Source: an uncultured Bacteroidales bacterium
GTDB lineage: Bacteria > Bacteroidota > Bacteroidia > Bacteroidales > Muribaculaceae
Length of the DNA stretch: 64,000 nt
Assembly: GCA_947573135.1 (NCBI GenBank)
Contig: CANPDU010000011.1
Coordinates: forward strand, 20,920-84,919
Reading direction: 5' to 3'
The notes under the pieces were generated by a model. That model was not told the origin of the DNA, did not search any database, and saw only the letters and a list, made by a program, of their open reading frames with translations. Of this stretch, positions 46,126 to 54,531 are shown in pieces (the first letter of the stretch is position 1; each line of letters starts with the position of its first letter). Position numbers and translations under genes: made by a program.

Positions 46126-47970
46126 ATGAAACTTAAATATTTATTATTAGGACTTGTTTCATCAGCGTTTCTGCTTCCGAGTTGTGTGGAAGTAGACGAG
46201 CTCAAACCTCAGGAAGGTGTCGGGCTGCAGCAACTGAATGTCAAGGGTTATCTGGTGAGCGATCCGACATATCTCTACGACTCGGAGATAGATGAAGCAA
46301 ATGGTACGATCACCGTTAAAGTTCCGTACTATATCAGTGATGTAGATCCTATCATGGGCGACCTGACCCAGATGAAACTTGAGGCCGAGTTGCCGTCGGG
46401 CTACATCTTCTCGCCCATATTATCAGGAATACACGACCTTGCCGCCGGTTTCCAAACGAATCTTGTAGATCCGCGCGGAGGCTCAAGGCCTTTCACCATC
46501 AAGGCCGAGGCCGTCAAATCAGACGCGGCGCGTGTGATATCGGCCAAACTCACCGAGAGCGAGCGCACTGCCGTTGTTATAACCGATCCTGAAAACGAGG
46601 GTGAACATGGTAAAATAGTCGTAGCCAAGACATCATCGTCGATCGACGGCGCTCTCCACGAAGTAGCTCTGACAGTTTCGCCATGGGCGACCGTGACATG
46701 TTCGTCCATCGATCCGATAACAGGTTATGTAGATTTCAGTGTGATGCCTGAAATTACAATTACGGCGCAGAACGGAGTTGACAAGACAGTCTATGATGTT
46801 TCAGTCGAGACCCCTGAAATTCTGCCAAACGGCATCGGATATATATCAGCACTGTGGGGCTTCCAGATCTATGAAGGCAATGAGTATGGCTTTGAGAAAG
46901 CCAATAACACCACGATGGCAGTGGTCGACGACTATCTGATCATAAGCAATTTCAAATCGGCAGGCGACATGATAGTACTTGACCGTTTCAACGGTAAGAA
47001 ACTCGATGTCAAGGTCAATACAACCGGTATGCCGACCGACCGTCAGTTCCGTGCCATCTGTCATGACGACGCTAATCATATGATTGCGGCATCATATACC
47101 GACAACAGCACGATGACGACTCCGACAGCTGTGCGCATCTTCGCATGGAAAGACGGCATCGAAAATCCTCCGACAAGTATCTTCTGGGCAGACTGGAACG
47201 GTGAATATTTCGCAGCCGCAAGCGGCTATAAGACCCGAGAACTTTTCCATAATGTCAACTGCCGCGGCGACATATTCAACGGCGACGCTGTCATCACTAC
47301 AACTGTACTTCAGTCTTACCGCTGCTGGTTCTTCCAGTTCAAGGACGGCAAGCCCGACGGAAATCTCAGCATTGAATATGCCGGCGGTATGGTCTCGATG
47401 TGGGCGTCTTCCAACTGCGCTCCGATGACCAACAAGGCTCCATACGGATATATCTGGCACACCGGTAATTTCCGCGGAACTGTAGTCTGTGTTCCGGCCG
47501 GTACGTCAGCGACCCGCGGCTTCAATTTTGATCAGCCGAGTTCTCACTGGTGGGCAGGTCCGACCAATACGCGCAGTTGCGATTATATCGAGTTCAACGG
47601 CTGCAATCTTTTGGCTGTATCCAACGGCAACCACGCACAGACTTCGGCACAGCGTCTCTATGTCGCCAACATAGGACCTTCGCCGAGTGCTTCTTCACTC
47701 AAAGACGGATTTATATTCGACTCAAGAGAAGGCAACGCAGCCGGAACAGCAGGTATCCCGGGAACAGGTTACTCGCCTACCGGCATGACGTCGGCATATA
47801 CTTACGAGACCGGAAAGGTTGTGCTTGGCGACAACTTTGACGAACCGGTCAACCGTGCGATGGGAGATGTCAAGTTCGCCCGTTCGTCGGACGGCAATGC
47901 AGTTCAGGTTTATATGCTGACACCCGATCAGGGCATATTTGCATATGAACTGACCCGCTTCGATCTCTGA
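46126..47970 (+). CDS. PUL 2 surface lipoprotein, DUF5018-like
   Basis: A 614-residue lipoprotein (lipobox AFLLPSC). It is in the SusE position after susC/susD. The N-terminal third (about 25-230) looks like Ig-type or DUF5018-like strands (ISAKLTESERTAVVIT ... GVDKTVYDVSVETPE). The larger C-terminal part has repeated short strands and aromatic loops that suggest a beta-propeller (LWGFQIYEGNEYGF, IFAWKDGIENPP, MVSMWASSNCAPM). A role in binding the PUL 2 glycan at the cell surface is likely by position. No catalytic motif is seen. A hairpin terminator follows, so the enzymes downstream may be a separate or partly attenuated transcript. Confidence 0.8.
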   Translation: MKLKYLLLGLVSSAFLLPSCVEVDELKPQEGVGLQQLNVKGYLVSDPTYLYDSEIDEANGTITVKVPYYISDVDPIMGDLTQMKLEAELPSGYIFSPILSGIHDLAAGFQTNLVDPRGGSRPFTIKAEAVKSDAARVISAKLTESERTAVVITDPENEGEHGKIVVAKTSSSIDGALHEVALTVSPWATVTCSSIDPITGYVDFSVMPEITITAQNGVDKTVYDVSVETPEILPNGIGYISALWGFQIYEGNEYGFEKANNTTMAVVDDYLIISNFKSAGDMIVLDRFNGKKLDVKVNTTGMPTDRQFRAICHDDANHMIAASYTDNSTMTTPTAVRIFAWKDGIENPPTSIFWADWNGEYFAAASGYKTRELFHNVNCRGDIFNGDAVITTTVLQSYRCWFFQFKDGKPDGNLSIEYAGGMVSMWASSNCAPMTNKAPYGYIWHTGNFRGTVVCVPAGTSATRGFNFDQPSSHWWAGPTNTRSCDYIEFNGCNLLAVSNGNHAQTSAQRLYVANIGPSPSASSLKDGFIFDSREGNAAGTAGIPGTGYSPTGMTSAYTYETGKVVLGDNFDEPVNRAMGDVKFARSSDGNAVQVYMLTPDQGIFAYELTRFDL

Positions 47971-47980
47971 TTAAAAAAAT

Positions 47981-48038
47981 AAATGCTTCCCGATGGTTGA
48001 ATCCTACCGGTCGCAGCCTCCGGGAAGCATTTTTTTTA
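47981..48038 (+). terminator. Rho-independent terminator inside PUL 2
   Basis: Arms 47981-47992 and 48021-48032 pair perfectly over 12 nt with a 28-nt loop, and a run of T follows. It separates the transport and binding genes (susC, susD, lipoprotein) from the metabolic genes. A smaller hairpin (AAGACGA/TCGTCTT, about 48048-48075) lies between it and the SIS gene; I find no exact -7 box there. Confidence 0.8.
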
Positions 48039-48093
48039 TTACTTTTACAAGACGATCGACATAGACGGTCGTCTTTCCCAACAAATATTATTT

Positions 48094-49152
48094 ATGACTC
48101 GATTCTTACAGGAAATTCTACAACAGCCCGAGGCAGTCTTAGCGACTGCAGAATACTATACAGTCAATTGCGGCCGCGAGTCTCTGGCGATGTTCGCTGA
48201 GGCCGTCAAGAGTACAAAACGCATTGTAGCAACCGGCATGGGAAGCTCATACTTTTTATCCGGAGCACTGCAGACTTTCCTATCTCGCCATGGTATCGCC
48301 GTGACCGTTATAAATGCCGGTGAATTGCTGAATTATCAGCTTGATGTAATAACGCCAGACACGCTTCTCGTCGCCATATCCCAAAGCGGAGAGAGCTATG
48401 AGACCGTCAATGTGGTAAAACGGCTCGACGCCATGAGTATTAAGCCTCGTGTCGCCGTTATAACAAACGAGCCGGCAAGTACACTGGGCCGTCGCGCCGA
48501 TATCTTACTGCCTACATTTGCCGGCGACGAAGAGAAAACATCGACCAAGACTTTTATTACAGGTTTCCAAATTATATATATGATTTCACAATTTTTAGGC
48601 GGCAACAGTTCCGACATCTCCATATGGCGGCAAGTCGCAGGTGAAATCGAGCAGGTTCTTGACTCACGGGACAATATTTTAAGCGGGATGCTTGATGCGC
48701 TGGGCAGTGCGTCATATGTACAATTCGTTGCACGCGGGACATCATTGGCATCTGCCAGTCAGTCGGCTCTTATGGTAATGGAGGCGAGTCACACTCCGTC
48801 GCAGGCATTAGCCGGAGGAGAATTCCGCCATGGTCCCCTTGAAATGGTCGGTGAGGGTTTTATCGCAGTAGTTATCGCACACTCAGCCTCTCCGACGTTT
48901 GAACAGACTCGCCGGCTTGTTGCCGATATTCTTCGTTTTGGCGGACGTGTCGTTCTTGTAACGGATAATTGCAAGGCTTTGGATGCGGTTGAAAATCTGA
49001 CCGTAGTCGCAGTTAATACATACGACGCCGATCTGTTTGCGATCACGGGCATAATCCCGGTTCAGCTCGCCGTAGAGGCATGGGCGCGGATAGAGAAGGG
49101 TATAGAGCCGGGAGTCTTCAGTCATGGAGCAAAAGTGACGGTAATAGAGTGA
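48094..49152 (+). CDS. SIS-domain sugar isomerase/deaminase, GlmS/AgaS-like
   Basis: A 352-residue cytosolic protein with two SIS domains. The first has RIVATGMGSSYFLSGAL and LLVAISQSGESYETV, which bind the sugar phosphate. The second has FVARGTSLASASQSALMVMEAS and GGEFRHGPLEMVGEG, the stretch that carries the catalytic residues in the GlmS isomerase half. It lacks a glutaminase domain, so it probably acts as an amino-sugar-6-phosphate deaminase/isomerase or a deglycase rather than making glucosamine phosphate. It is followed 26 nt later by a ROK kinase, and both sit among genes for amino-sugar release. Confidence 0.88.
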   Translation: MTRFLQEILQQPEAVLATAEYYTVNCGRESLAMFAEAVKSTKRIVATGMGSSYFLSGALQTFLSRHGIAVTVINAGELLNYQLDVITPDTLLVAISQSGESYETVNVVKRLDAMSIKPRVAVITNEPASTLGRRADILLPTFAGDEEKTSTKTFITGFQIIYMISQFLGGNSSDISIWRQVAGEIEQVLDSRDNILSGMLDALGSASYVQFVARGTSLASASQSALMVMEASHTPSQALAGGEFRHGPLEMVGEGFIAVVIAHSASPTFEQTRRLVADILRFGGRVVLVTDNCKALDAVENLTVVAVNTYDADLFAITGIIPVQLAVEAWARIEKGIEPGVFSHGAKVTVIE

Positions 49153-49178
49153 AATTTTAATCAATATACAAACAACTG

Positions 49179-50090
49179 ATGTTATCAAACATTATAGCGA
49201 CTAAACCCGAAGATCTGGATCTTGCCATTGGTCTCGATATCGGAGGTACAAAGATAAAATGCGGCATTGTCGACATCAACGGTAAAATCATGGGTACACC
49301 TTGGGAGATGCCTACCAATGCCCGCGGTCCTCGAGAGAGGATCGTGACAAATATTCTCGAATTAGTCAATCAGGCACTCAGCGTTACGCCTGAAAACCGT
49401 CTGCGAGGCATCGGTATAGGATGCACCGGCCCTCTCGATATAAACACCGGCACAATTTTGGAATGCAATAATTTGCCGACAATGCATAATTATCCGCTAA
49501 GGCACATCATAGAACTGACAACCTGCAAAGAGGTGCGCATGAACAATGATGCCAATGCAATGATGTATGGCGAAGCCGTATGGGGTGCAGGCCGCGGACA
49601 TTCGACTGTACTCGGCATCACACTCGGCACAGGTTGCGGGTGCGCCATTATTAACAAAGGTCACATCTGGAACGGCTATACAGGTAACGCCGGCGAAATA
49701 TGGCAGTCGCCATATCGCAACGGAATTATCGAAGACTATGTTTCCGGCCCGGGAATTTCAAATATATACAAAACTCTTACTAATAAGAAAATAAGCGCTA
49801 AAGAAGTGTCCGAACGAGCCCGCGCAGGCGAAGATGACGCAATCGAAGCATTCAATCGTTTTGCCGACGGTCTTGTTTTTGCACTTGCGTGGACTATCAA
49901 CACTGTTGATCCGGATGTTGTGATTTTGGGAGGTTCGGTGGCAAATGCTGCCGATATATTTCTGCCGCGAGTACGCAGTATGTTGCCGCGTTTCATTACA
50001 AATGAAGCTTCAGAGCGAGTAGAGATACTTCAGGCGAGTTTGGGCGATGATGCCGGCTTTATGGGCGCGGCGGCTCTTATGTTTGAATAA
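49179..50090 (+). CDS. ROK-family sugar kinase lacking the usual zinc motif
   Basis: A 303-residue cytosolic kinase. The ATP phosphate-binding motif is GLDIGGTK (residues 18-25) and the catalytic base is Asp124 in MNNDANAMM; LGTGCGCAII follows. Most ROK kinases then have ExGH and a Cys cluster that bind zinc; here the ExGH region reads AGEIWQSPYRNG (Glu173 kept, His missing) and no Cys cluster follows. It may phosphorylate glucose, N-acetylglucosamine or N-acetylmannosamine. Placed between the SIS protein and the exported hydrolases, an amino-sugar substrate is likely. The next gene starts 7 nt after its stop. Confidence 0.88.
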   Translation: MLSNIIATKPEDLDLAIGLDIGGTKIKCGIVDINGKIMGTPWEMPTNARGPRERIVTNILELVNQALSVTPENRLRGIGIGCTGPLDINTGTILECNNLPTMHNYPLRHIIELTTCKEVRMNNDANAMMYGEAVWGAGRGHSTVLGITLGTGCGCAIINKGHIWNGYTGNAGEIWQSPYRNGIIEDYVSGPGISNIYKTLTNKKISAKEVSERARAGEDDAIEAFNRFADGLVFALAWTINTVDPDVVILGGSVANAADIFLPRVRSMLPRFITNEASERVEILQASLGDDAGFMGAAALMFE

Positions 50091-50097
50091 GCAGATA

Positions 50098-52884
50098 ATG
50101 ATCAGGCACTTACTTGTCATATTGTTATTATCGGCAGCCGGTCTGACCGGAGCGGCTGAAGTGTTTGAGCTTGACAGTTGGCGCATGTTTCCATCAAGCT
50201 CTGTCAGCGCCGGAGACAGCGCTGTGTCGACAGTCGGTTTTGACGACGGCAAGTGGCACGTTGTCAACTTGCCGTCAACGGTGCTTAACGCCCTCGTCCG
50301 TGACAGTGTTTATCCTGATCCGCGAGTGGGGATGAACAATTATCTCATTCCGGATGCCAGCGATGAGTTCAATCGACGTATCGGTCTTGATAAATACAAT
50401 CATCTTGGCACGGATAAGAATCCGTGGCAGCAACCGTGGTTTTTCCGTACCTCGTTCAAAGCTTTTAATCGCCGGCGCGATCAGAGAGTATGGCTTAAAC
50501 TTGACGGTATAAATTATCGGGCCGACATATGGGTGAACGGCTTTAAGATTGCCGACCGTGACACAACTGTCGGAATGTTCCGGCGGTTCAAGTATGACAT
50601 TACACCTTATGTGAATTTCGGTCGGGACAATGCCGTGTCAGTAAAAATATATCAGGTTGATCATCCGGGCGATCCGCGGCCGGGCACACAGTGGGTGCTT
50701 TTCGGCCCAAACCGCGGCAATGCGGGAGATATTCATCGTGACGAAACCCTAAAGATGAGCGGCGGCTGGGACTGTGCTCCCGTAGTCCGTGACCGCAATA
50801 TGGGCATCTATCATCCGGTCATGATTGAGACAACCGGACCGGTGACGTTTGAAGATCCTCATATAGTCACGTCATTGCCCAATAACGATACAACTCTGGC
50901 GCGACTGACTGTGACGTTGCCTTTGGTCAATAATAGCAACACAAGTGTCAGGGGCAGGGTGATTGCCCGTATATCGTCACTGCCGGAGATAGATTTTCTC
51001 ACTTATCAAAAGAAGATTTCAAATCTTATAAAACCTATTTCAATCGTCAGAGAGGTGACGGTTCCCGCCGGCGATACAGTCGTTGTGAAATTGTCGGCTG
51101 ACGAGTATCCGGAACTTAATATTGCAAATCCGCCGCTGTGGTATCCCAACGGTTATGGCGAACAGCCTTTGCAGCGTATCGAATGCGAGTTCAGACCGCG
51201 TAGTGGTGAGGCCACTAAGTGGCAGAGTGACTTTGGAATGCGCGAGGTAAAAACACGTCTTATGGAACGTAAATATCAGTCGCATCTCGGTCAGGATGTA
51301 GAGCATGGTCTGGTGTTTATCGTCAACGGACGTGAGATCTTTTCTCGCGGAGGATGGATTCAGCCCGATATACTGCTTGACAACTCCAGGCGTAATGTTT
51401 ACGATCAGCTCAGACTTATAGCAGATGCCGGCGTAAACACTATCGGGAGCGAAGATATGCCCGCTCCATCGCATGACTGGCTTGATGCCTGTGACAAATA
51501 TGGCGTGATGTGGTGGCATGTCTTTCACCAGTGCTACAGGATGTTTCCCGGACGGTCGAACCAGAACAATCCCGACGATCATTCGCTTGCGATTATCCAT
51601 GTCACCGATGAAATCAAGCGCTACCGTAATCATCCGTCAGTTGTCGCCTGGGTCGGAGTCAATGAGGTGTGTCCGTCACGTGATCTTTATGTCGCGACCC
51701 GTGAGGCAGCCCGCAGTCTTGATCCGTCAAGGCCATATATTCCAACGACATCTGTCAGCTGGGATGTCGACAGTCTGACCCCGTGGCTTGCCGAGGATAT
51801 GCCGATAGGTACGACTGATGACGGTGCTCCTGACTATAACTGGGCTCCGAACGACTACTATTTTGACAAGATAGGCGAAGTCTATACACAGATGTTCAAG
51901 AACGAACTTGGAATGCCGGCCGTACCAGTGTATGAAAGTCTCAGGAAATTTATCCCGACAATTGACAAGCCATTTGATGCGCGCGACCGTCTTTGGCCGC
52001 TCGACAGTGTGTGGGCCGAGCATGGAGCATGGTGTGTCAATAATTTTGTGTTCCGGGGCTATGATAATGCCATACGCACGCTTTACAGTGATCCGGTGTC
52101 AGCCCGCGATTATGCACTCAAAGCCCAGCTGGTTAGTGCTGACGGCTATCGTGCGATGATCGAGGCCGCCAATCATCGTGCGTGGGATATCACTACAGGC
52201 GTGATGCTATGGAAACTCAATTCCTGCTGGCCAGACGTGGCCTGGCAGATCTATGACTGGTACCTGACCCCTAATGCGGCATATTATTATATGCGCAAGG
52301 CAATGGAGCCTGTTCATGCGCAGCTTAATGCAAACAGCGAGTGTCCTGCGGTCATCAACAATTCTCCGCGACCGACCGGACCGTTGACGCTTGATATAAG
52401 TATACATGATTTTTCGATGAAGGAGCAGTGGCATCGCCGCGACACGGTAAATTTAGTTTCTAATTCCTATGTCGAGCTACCGTCAATACCCAAAGGGGCC
52501 AAACTTGGAGCGGTTTATCTTGTGACTATGACTTTGAGCGACGCTGAAGGCCGCGAGGTTTCGCACAATACCTATTGGCGCTACAGCCAGCACCAGAATT
52601 TTTACTGGCTCCTGCACCTTCCGGAGGGCAAACTTGACTGCGATACAGTTGTCGAGCGTGAAGGCGATGAGTTCGTCGTTACCGCGACCCTGAAATGTAG
52701 TCGTGACGGTTGCGCTTTCTTTAAGCATCTGACACTTGGCGATTCGACTGACGGTCCGTCGGTTAATCCGGTGTTCTGGAGCGATAATTTTATAACATTG
52801 TTGCCCGGTGAGACCCGAACGGTCACTGCCCGCGTAGCCGCCGATATGCTTCAGGGAGAACCTGTGTTGAGAATTGATTACTAA
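50098..52884 (+). CDS. GH2 family glycosidase, exo-beta-glucosaminidase/beta-mannosidase-like
   Basis: A 928-residue exported enzyme from ATG 50098, with a signal peptide MIRHLLVILLLSAAGLTGAA. It has the GH2 order: sugar-binding jelly roll (about 25-220), Ig-like domain, TIM barrel (about 400-720), C-terminal Ig domains. The acid/base is Glu523 in WVGVNEV and the nucleophile is Glu603 in FKNELGMP. The segment GVMLWKLNSCWPDVAWQIYDWY is typical of exo-beta-D-glucosaminidases and mannosylglycoprotein beta-mannosidases. With GH20 and an amino-sugar module beside it, glucosaminidase or N-glycan mannosidase activity is plausible. It starts 7 nt after the ROK gene and ends 8 nt before GH20. Confidence 0.9.
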   Translation: MIRHLLVILLLSAAGLTGAAEVFELDSWRMFPSSSVSAGDSAVSTVGFDDGKWHVVNLPSTVLNALVRDSVYPDPRVGMNNYLIPDASDEFNRRIGLDKYNHLGTDKNPWQQPWFFRTSFKAFNRRRDQRVWLKLDGINYRADIWVNGFKIADRDTTVGMFRRFKYDITPYVNFGRDNAVSVKIYQVDHPGDPRPGTQWVLFGPNRGNAGDIHRDETLKMSGGWDCAPVVRDRNMGIYHPVMIETTGPVTFEDPHIVTSLPNNDTTLARLTVTLPLVNNSNTSVRGRVIARISSLPEIDFLTYQKKISNLIKPISIVREVTVPAGDTVVVKLSADEYPELNIANPPLWYPNGYGEQPLQRIECEFRPRSGEATKWQSDFGMREVKTRLMERKYQSHLGQDVEHGLVFIVNGREIFSRGGWIQPDILLDNSRRNVYDQLRLIADAGVNTIGSEDMPAPSHDWLDACDKYGVMWWHVFHQCYRMFPGRSNQNNPDDHSLAIIHVTDEIKRYRNHPSVVAWVGVNEVCPSRDLYVATREAARSLDPSRPYIPTTSVSWDVDSLTPWLAEDMPIGTTDDGAPDYNWAPNDYYFDKIGEVYTQMFKNELGMPAVPVYESLRKFIPTIDKPFDARDRLWPLDSVWAEHGAWCVNNFVFRGYDNAIRTLYSDPVSARDYALKAQLVSADGYRAMIEAANHRAWDITTGVMLWKLNSCWPDVAWQIYDWYLTPNAAYYYMRKAMEPVHAQLNANSECPAVINNSPRPTGPLTLDISIHDFSMKEQWHRRDTVNLVSNSYVELPSIPKGAKLGAVYLVTMTLSDAEGREVSHNTYWRYSQHQNFYWLLHLPEGKLDCDTVVEREGDEFVVTATLKCSRDGCAFFKHLTLGDSTDGPSVNPVFWSDNFITLLPGETRTVTARVAADMLQGEPVLRIDY

Positions 52885-52892
52885 AAACAATT

Positions 52893-54506
52893 ATGAATAT
52901 GAACCGAATTATCACATCCGTACTTGGAGCCTTGATCGCGTTACAATTACACGCTGTCGGGCAGTTGCCGGTTATACCTTATCCTCAAAGTGTAGTGACG
53001 GCCGAAGGCCACTACAACGTCAGTCATGGCTTCGATGTGTATAGTGCAGACAGTGCATTTGTCGATGAGATTGATTTTCTGATCGATAAACTTAACGCTT
53101 CGGGAAGAAATTCCCGGGCTGTCGATAACAGCAGGCGATGTGGTATCGTAATGAAGTCTGATGTTTCGGTCAAATCACCGGAAGGTTACCGCCTTGTGAT
53201 CGGCAAAAATAAAATCGAGATTGCCGCAAGTGATGCTGCGGGTGCGTTTTACGGTGTGCAGACTTTGCTGCAGCTATTAAATAACTGCCGAGAGCTGCCT
53301 TGCGTGACAATCAATGATGAGCCACGCTATGGCTGGCGCGGCTATATGCGTGACGATGCCCGTCATTTTACGGGAGTGGAAAGTGTCAAGAATTTGCTTG
53401 ACCTTATGGCTTACTATAAACTCAATCGTTTTCACTGGCATCTGACCGACGGTCAGGGCTGGCGCATAGAGATAAAAAAATATCCGAAGCTGGCCACTGT
53501 CGGCGGTATCGGTTCGCATAGCGATCCTGACGCCCCGTGTGCTTATTATACTCAGGAGGAAATCAGGGAAATTGTCGACTATGCCGACAAACGTCACATC
53601 ATGATTATCCCCGAAATCGATATGCCCGGTCATGCTACAGCGGCCAACCGTGCTTATCCTGAATATAACGGCGGAGGAGAGGGTATTTTCCCCGACTTCA
53701 CTTTCAACCCGGGTAAGGAAGAGACATACACTTATCTAAGTGATATCCTTGCAGAGGTAGCAGGGCTGTTCGCAGGACCGTATATGCATATCGGCGGTGA
53801 TGAGGTAGCATACGGTATCAACGCATGGAAGGTTGATCCTGATGTGAATGCACTGATGAAACGCGAGAACTTCACCGATGTCAAGCAGTGTGAGCGTTAT
53901 TTCATGAACCGTATGATTGGTGAGGTCGCACACCTCGGCAAGACTCTTATCGGCTGGGATGAACTGCTTGATCTCGATGTAGACAAATCTACCAACATCA
54001 TGTGGTGGCGTCATGATAAGCCGGCCTATCTGACCCGTTCGCTCGACGCCGGTTATACAACCGTGCTATGTCCGCGCAAGCCGCTATACTTTGATTTCGT
54101 TCAGCATGACAGTCATTCTGTCGGCCGTATATGGGACGGTTTCTGTCCGCTTGAGGATGTTTATGCATTTCCTGATCCGTGGTTTGAAAACATCGGTGTT
54201 ACGCCTGAAATGCAGTCGCATATTGCCGGTATGCAGGCTAATGCATGGAGCGAGCTGATGCACAACAGCAATCGTGTAGATTTTATGACCTGGCCGCGTC
54301 TCTGTGCCCTCGCCGAGTCAGCGTGGACGGAGCCGGCCAATAAAAATTTTAAGGATTTTGAGTTGCGTCTCAACGATGCTTATCGCTTATTTGATAAACT
54401 GAATATTTATTATTTCGATCATCGTGTGCCGTCGCATCATCCCGAACCGGCAGGTCCTGTAATCAAGAAAATGTCGCGTGAAAGTGAAACTGATTACAGA
54501 GATTGA
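52893..54506 (+). CDS. GH20 beta-N-acetylhexosaminidase
   Basis: A 537-residue exported enzyme (signal peptide near residues 1-23). An N-terminal GH20b domain (about 25-145) precedes the TIM barrel. The catalytic pair is Asp303-Glu304 in MHIGGDEV; YKLNRFHWHLTDGQGWRIE and EIDMPGHATA are further hallmarks, and WRHDKPAYLTRSLDAGY and WSELMHNSNRVDFMTWPR close the sugar pocket. It removes terminal beta-linked GlcNAc or GalNAc by substrate-assisted catalysis in the periplasm or at the surface. It lies between GH2 and the unassigned enzyme in PUL 2. Confidence 0.96.
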   Translation: MNMNRIITSVLGALIALQLHAVGQLPVIPYPQSVVTAEGHYNVSHGFDVYSADSAFVDEIDFLIDKLNASGRNSRAVDNSRRCGIVMKSDVSVKSPEGYRLVIGKNKIEIAASDAAGAFYGVQTLLQLLNNCRELPCVTINDEPRYGWRGYMRDDARHFTGVESVKNLLDLMAYYKLNRFHWHLTDGQGWRIEIKKYPKLATVGGIGSHSDPDAPCAYYTQEEIREIVDYADKRHIMIIPEIDMPGHATAANRAYPEYNGGGEGIFPDFTFNPGKEETYTYLSDILAEVAGLFAGPYMHIGGDEVAYGINAWKVDPDVNALMKRENFTDVKQCERYFMNRMIGEVAHLGKTLIGWDELLDLDVDKSTNIMWWRHDKPAYLTRSLDAGYTTVLCPRKPLYFDFVQHDSHSVGRIWDGFCPLEDVYAFPDPWFENIGVTPEMQSHIAGMQANAWSELMHNSNRVDFMTWPRLCALAESAWTEPANKNFKDFELRLNDAYRLFDKLNIYYFDHRVPSHHPEPAGPVIKKMSRESETDYRD

Positions 54507-54531
54507 CCTGTAATTTCAAATTATTATAGAA

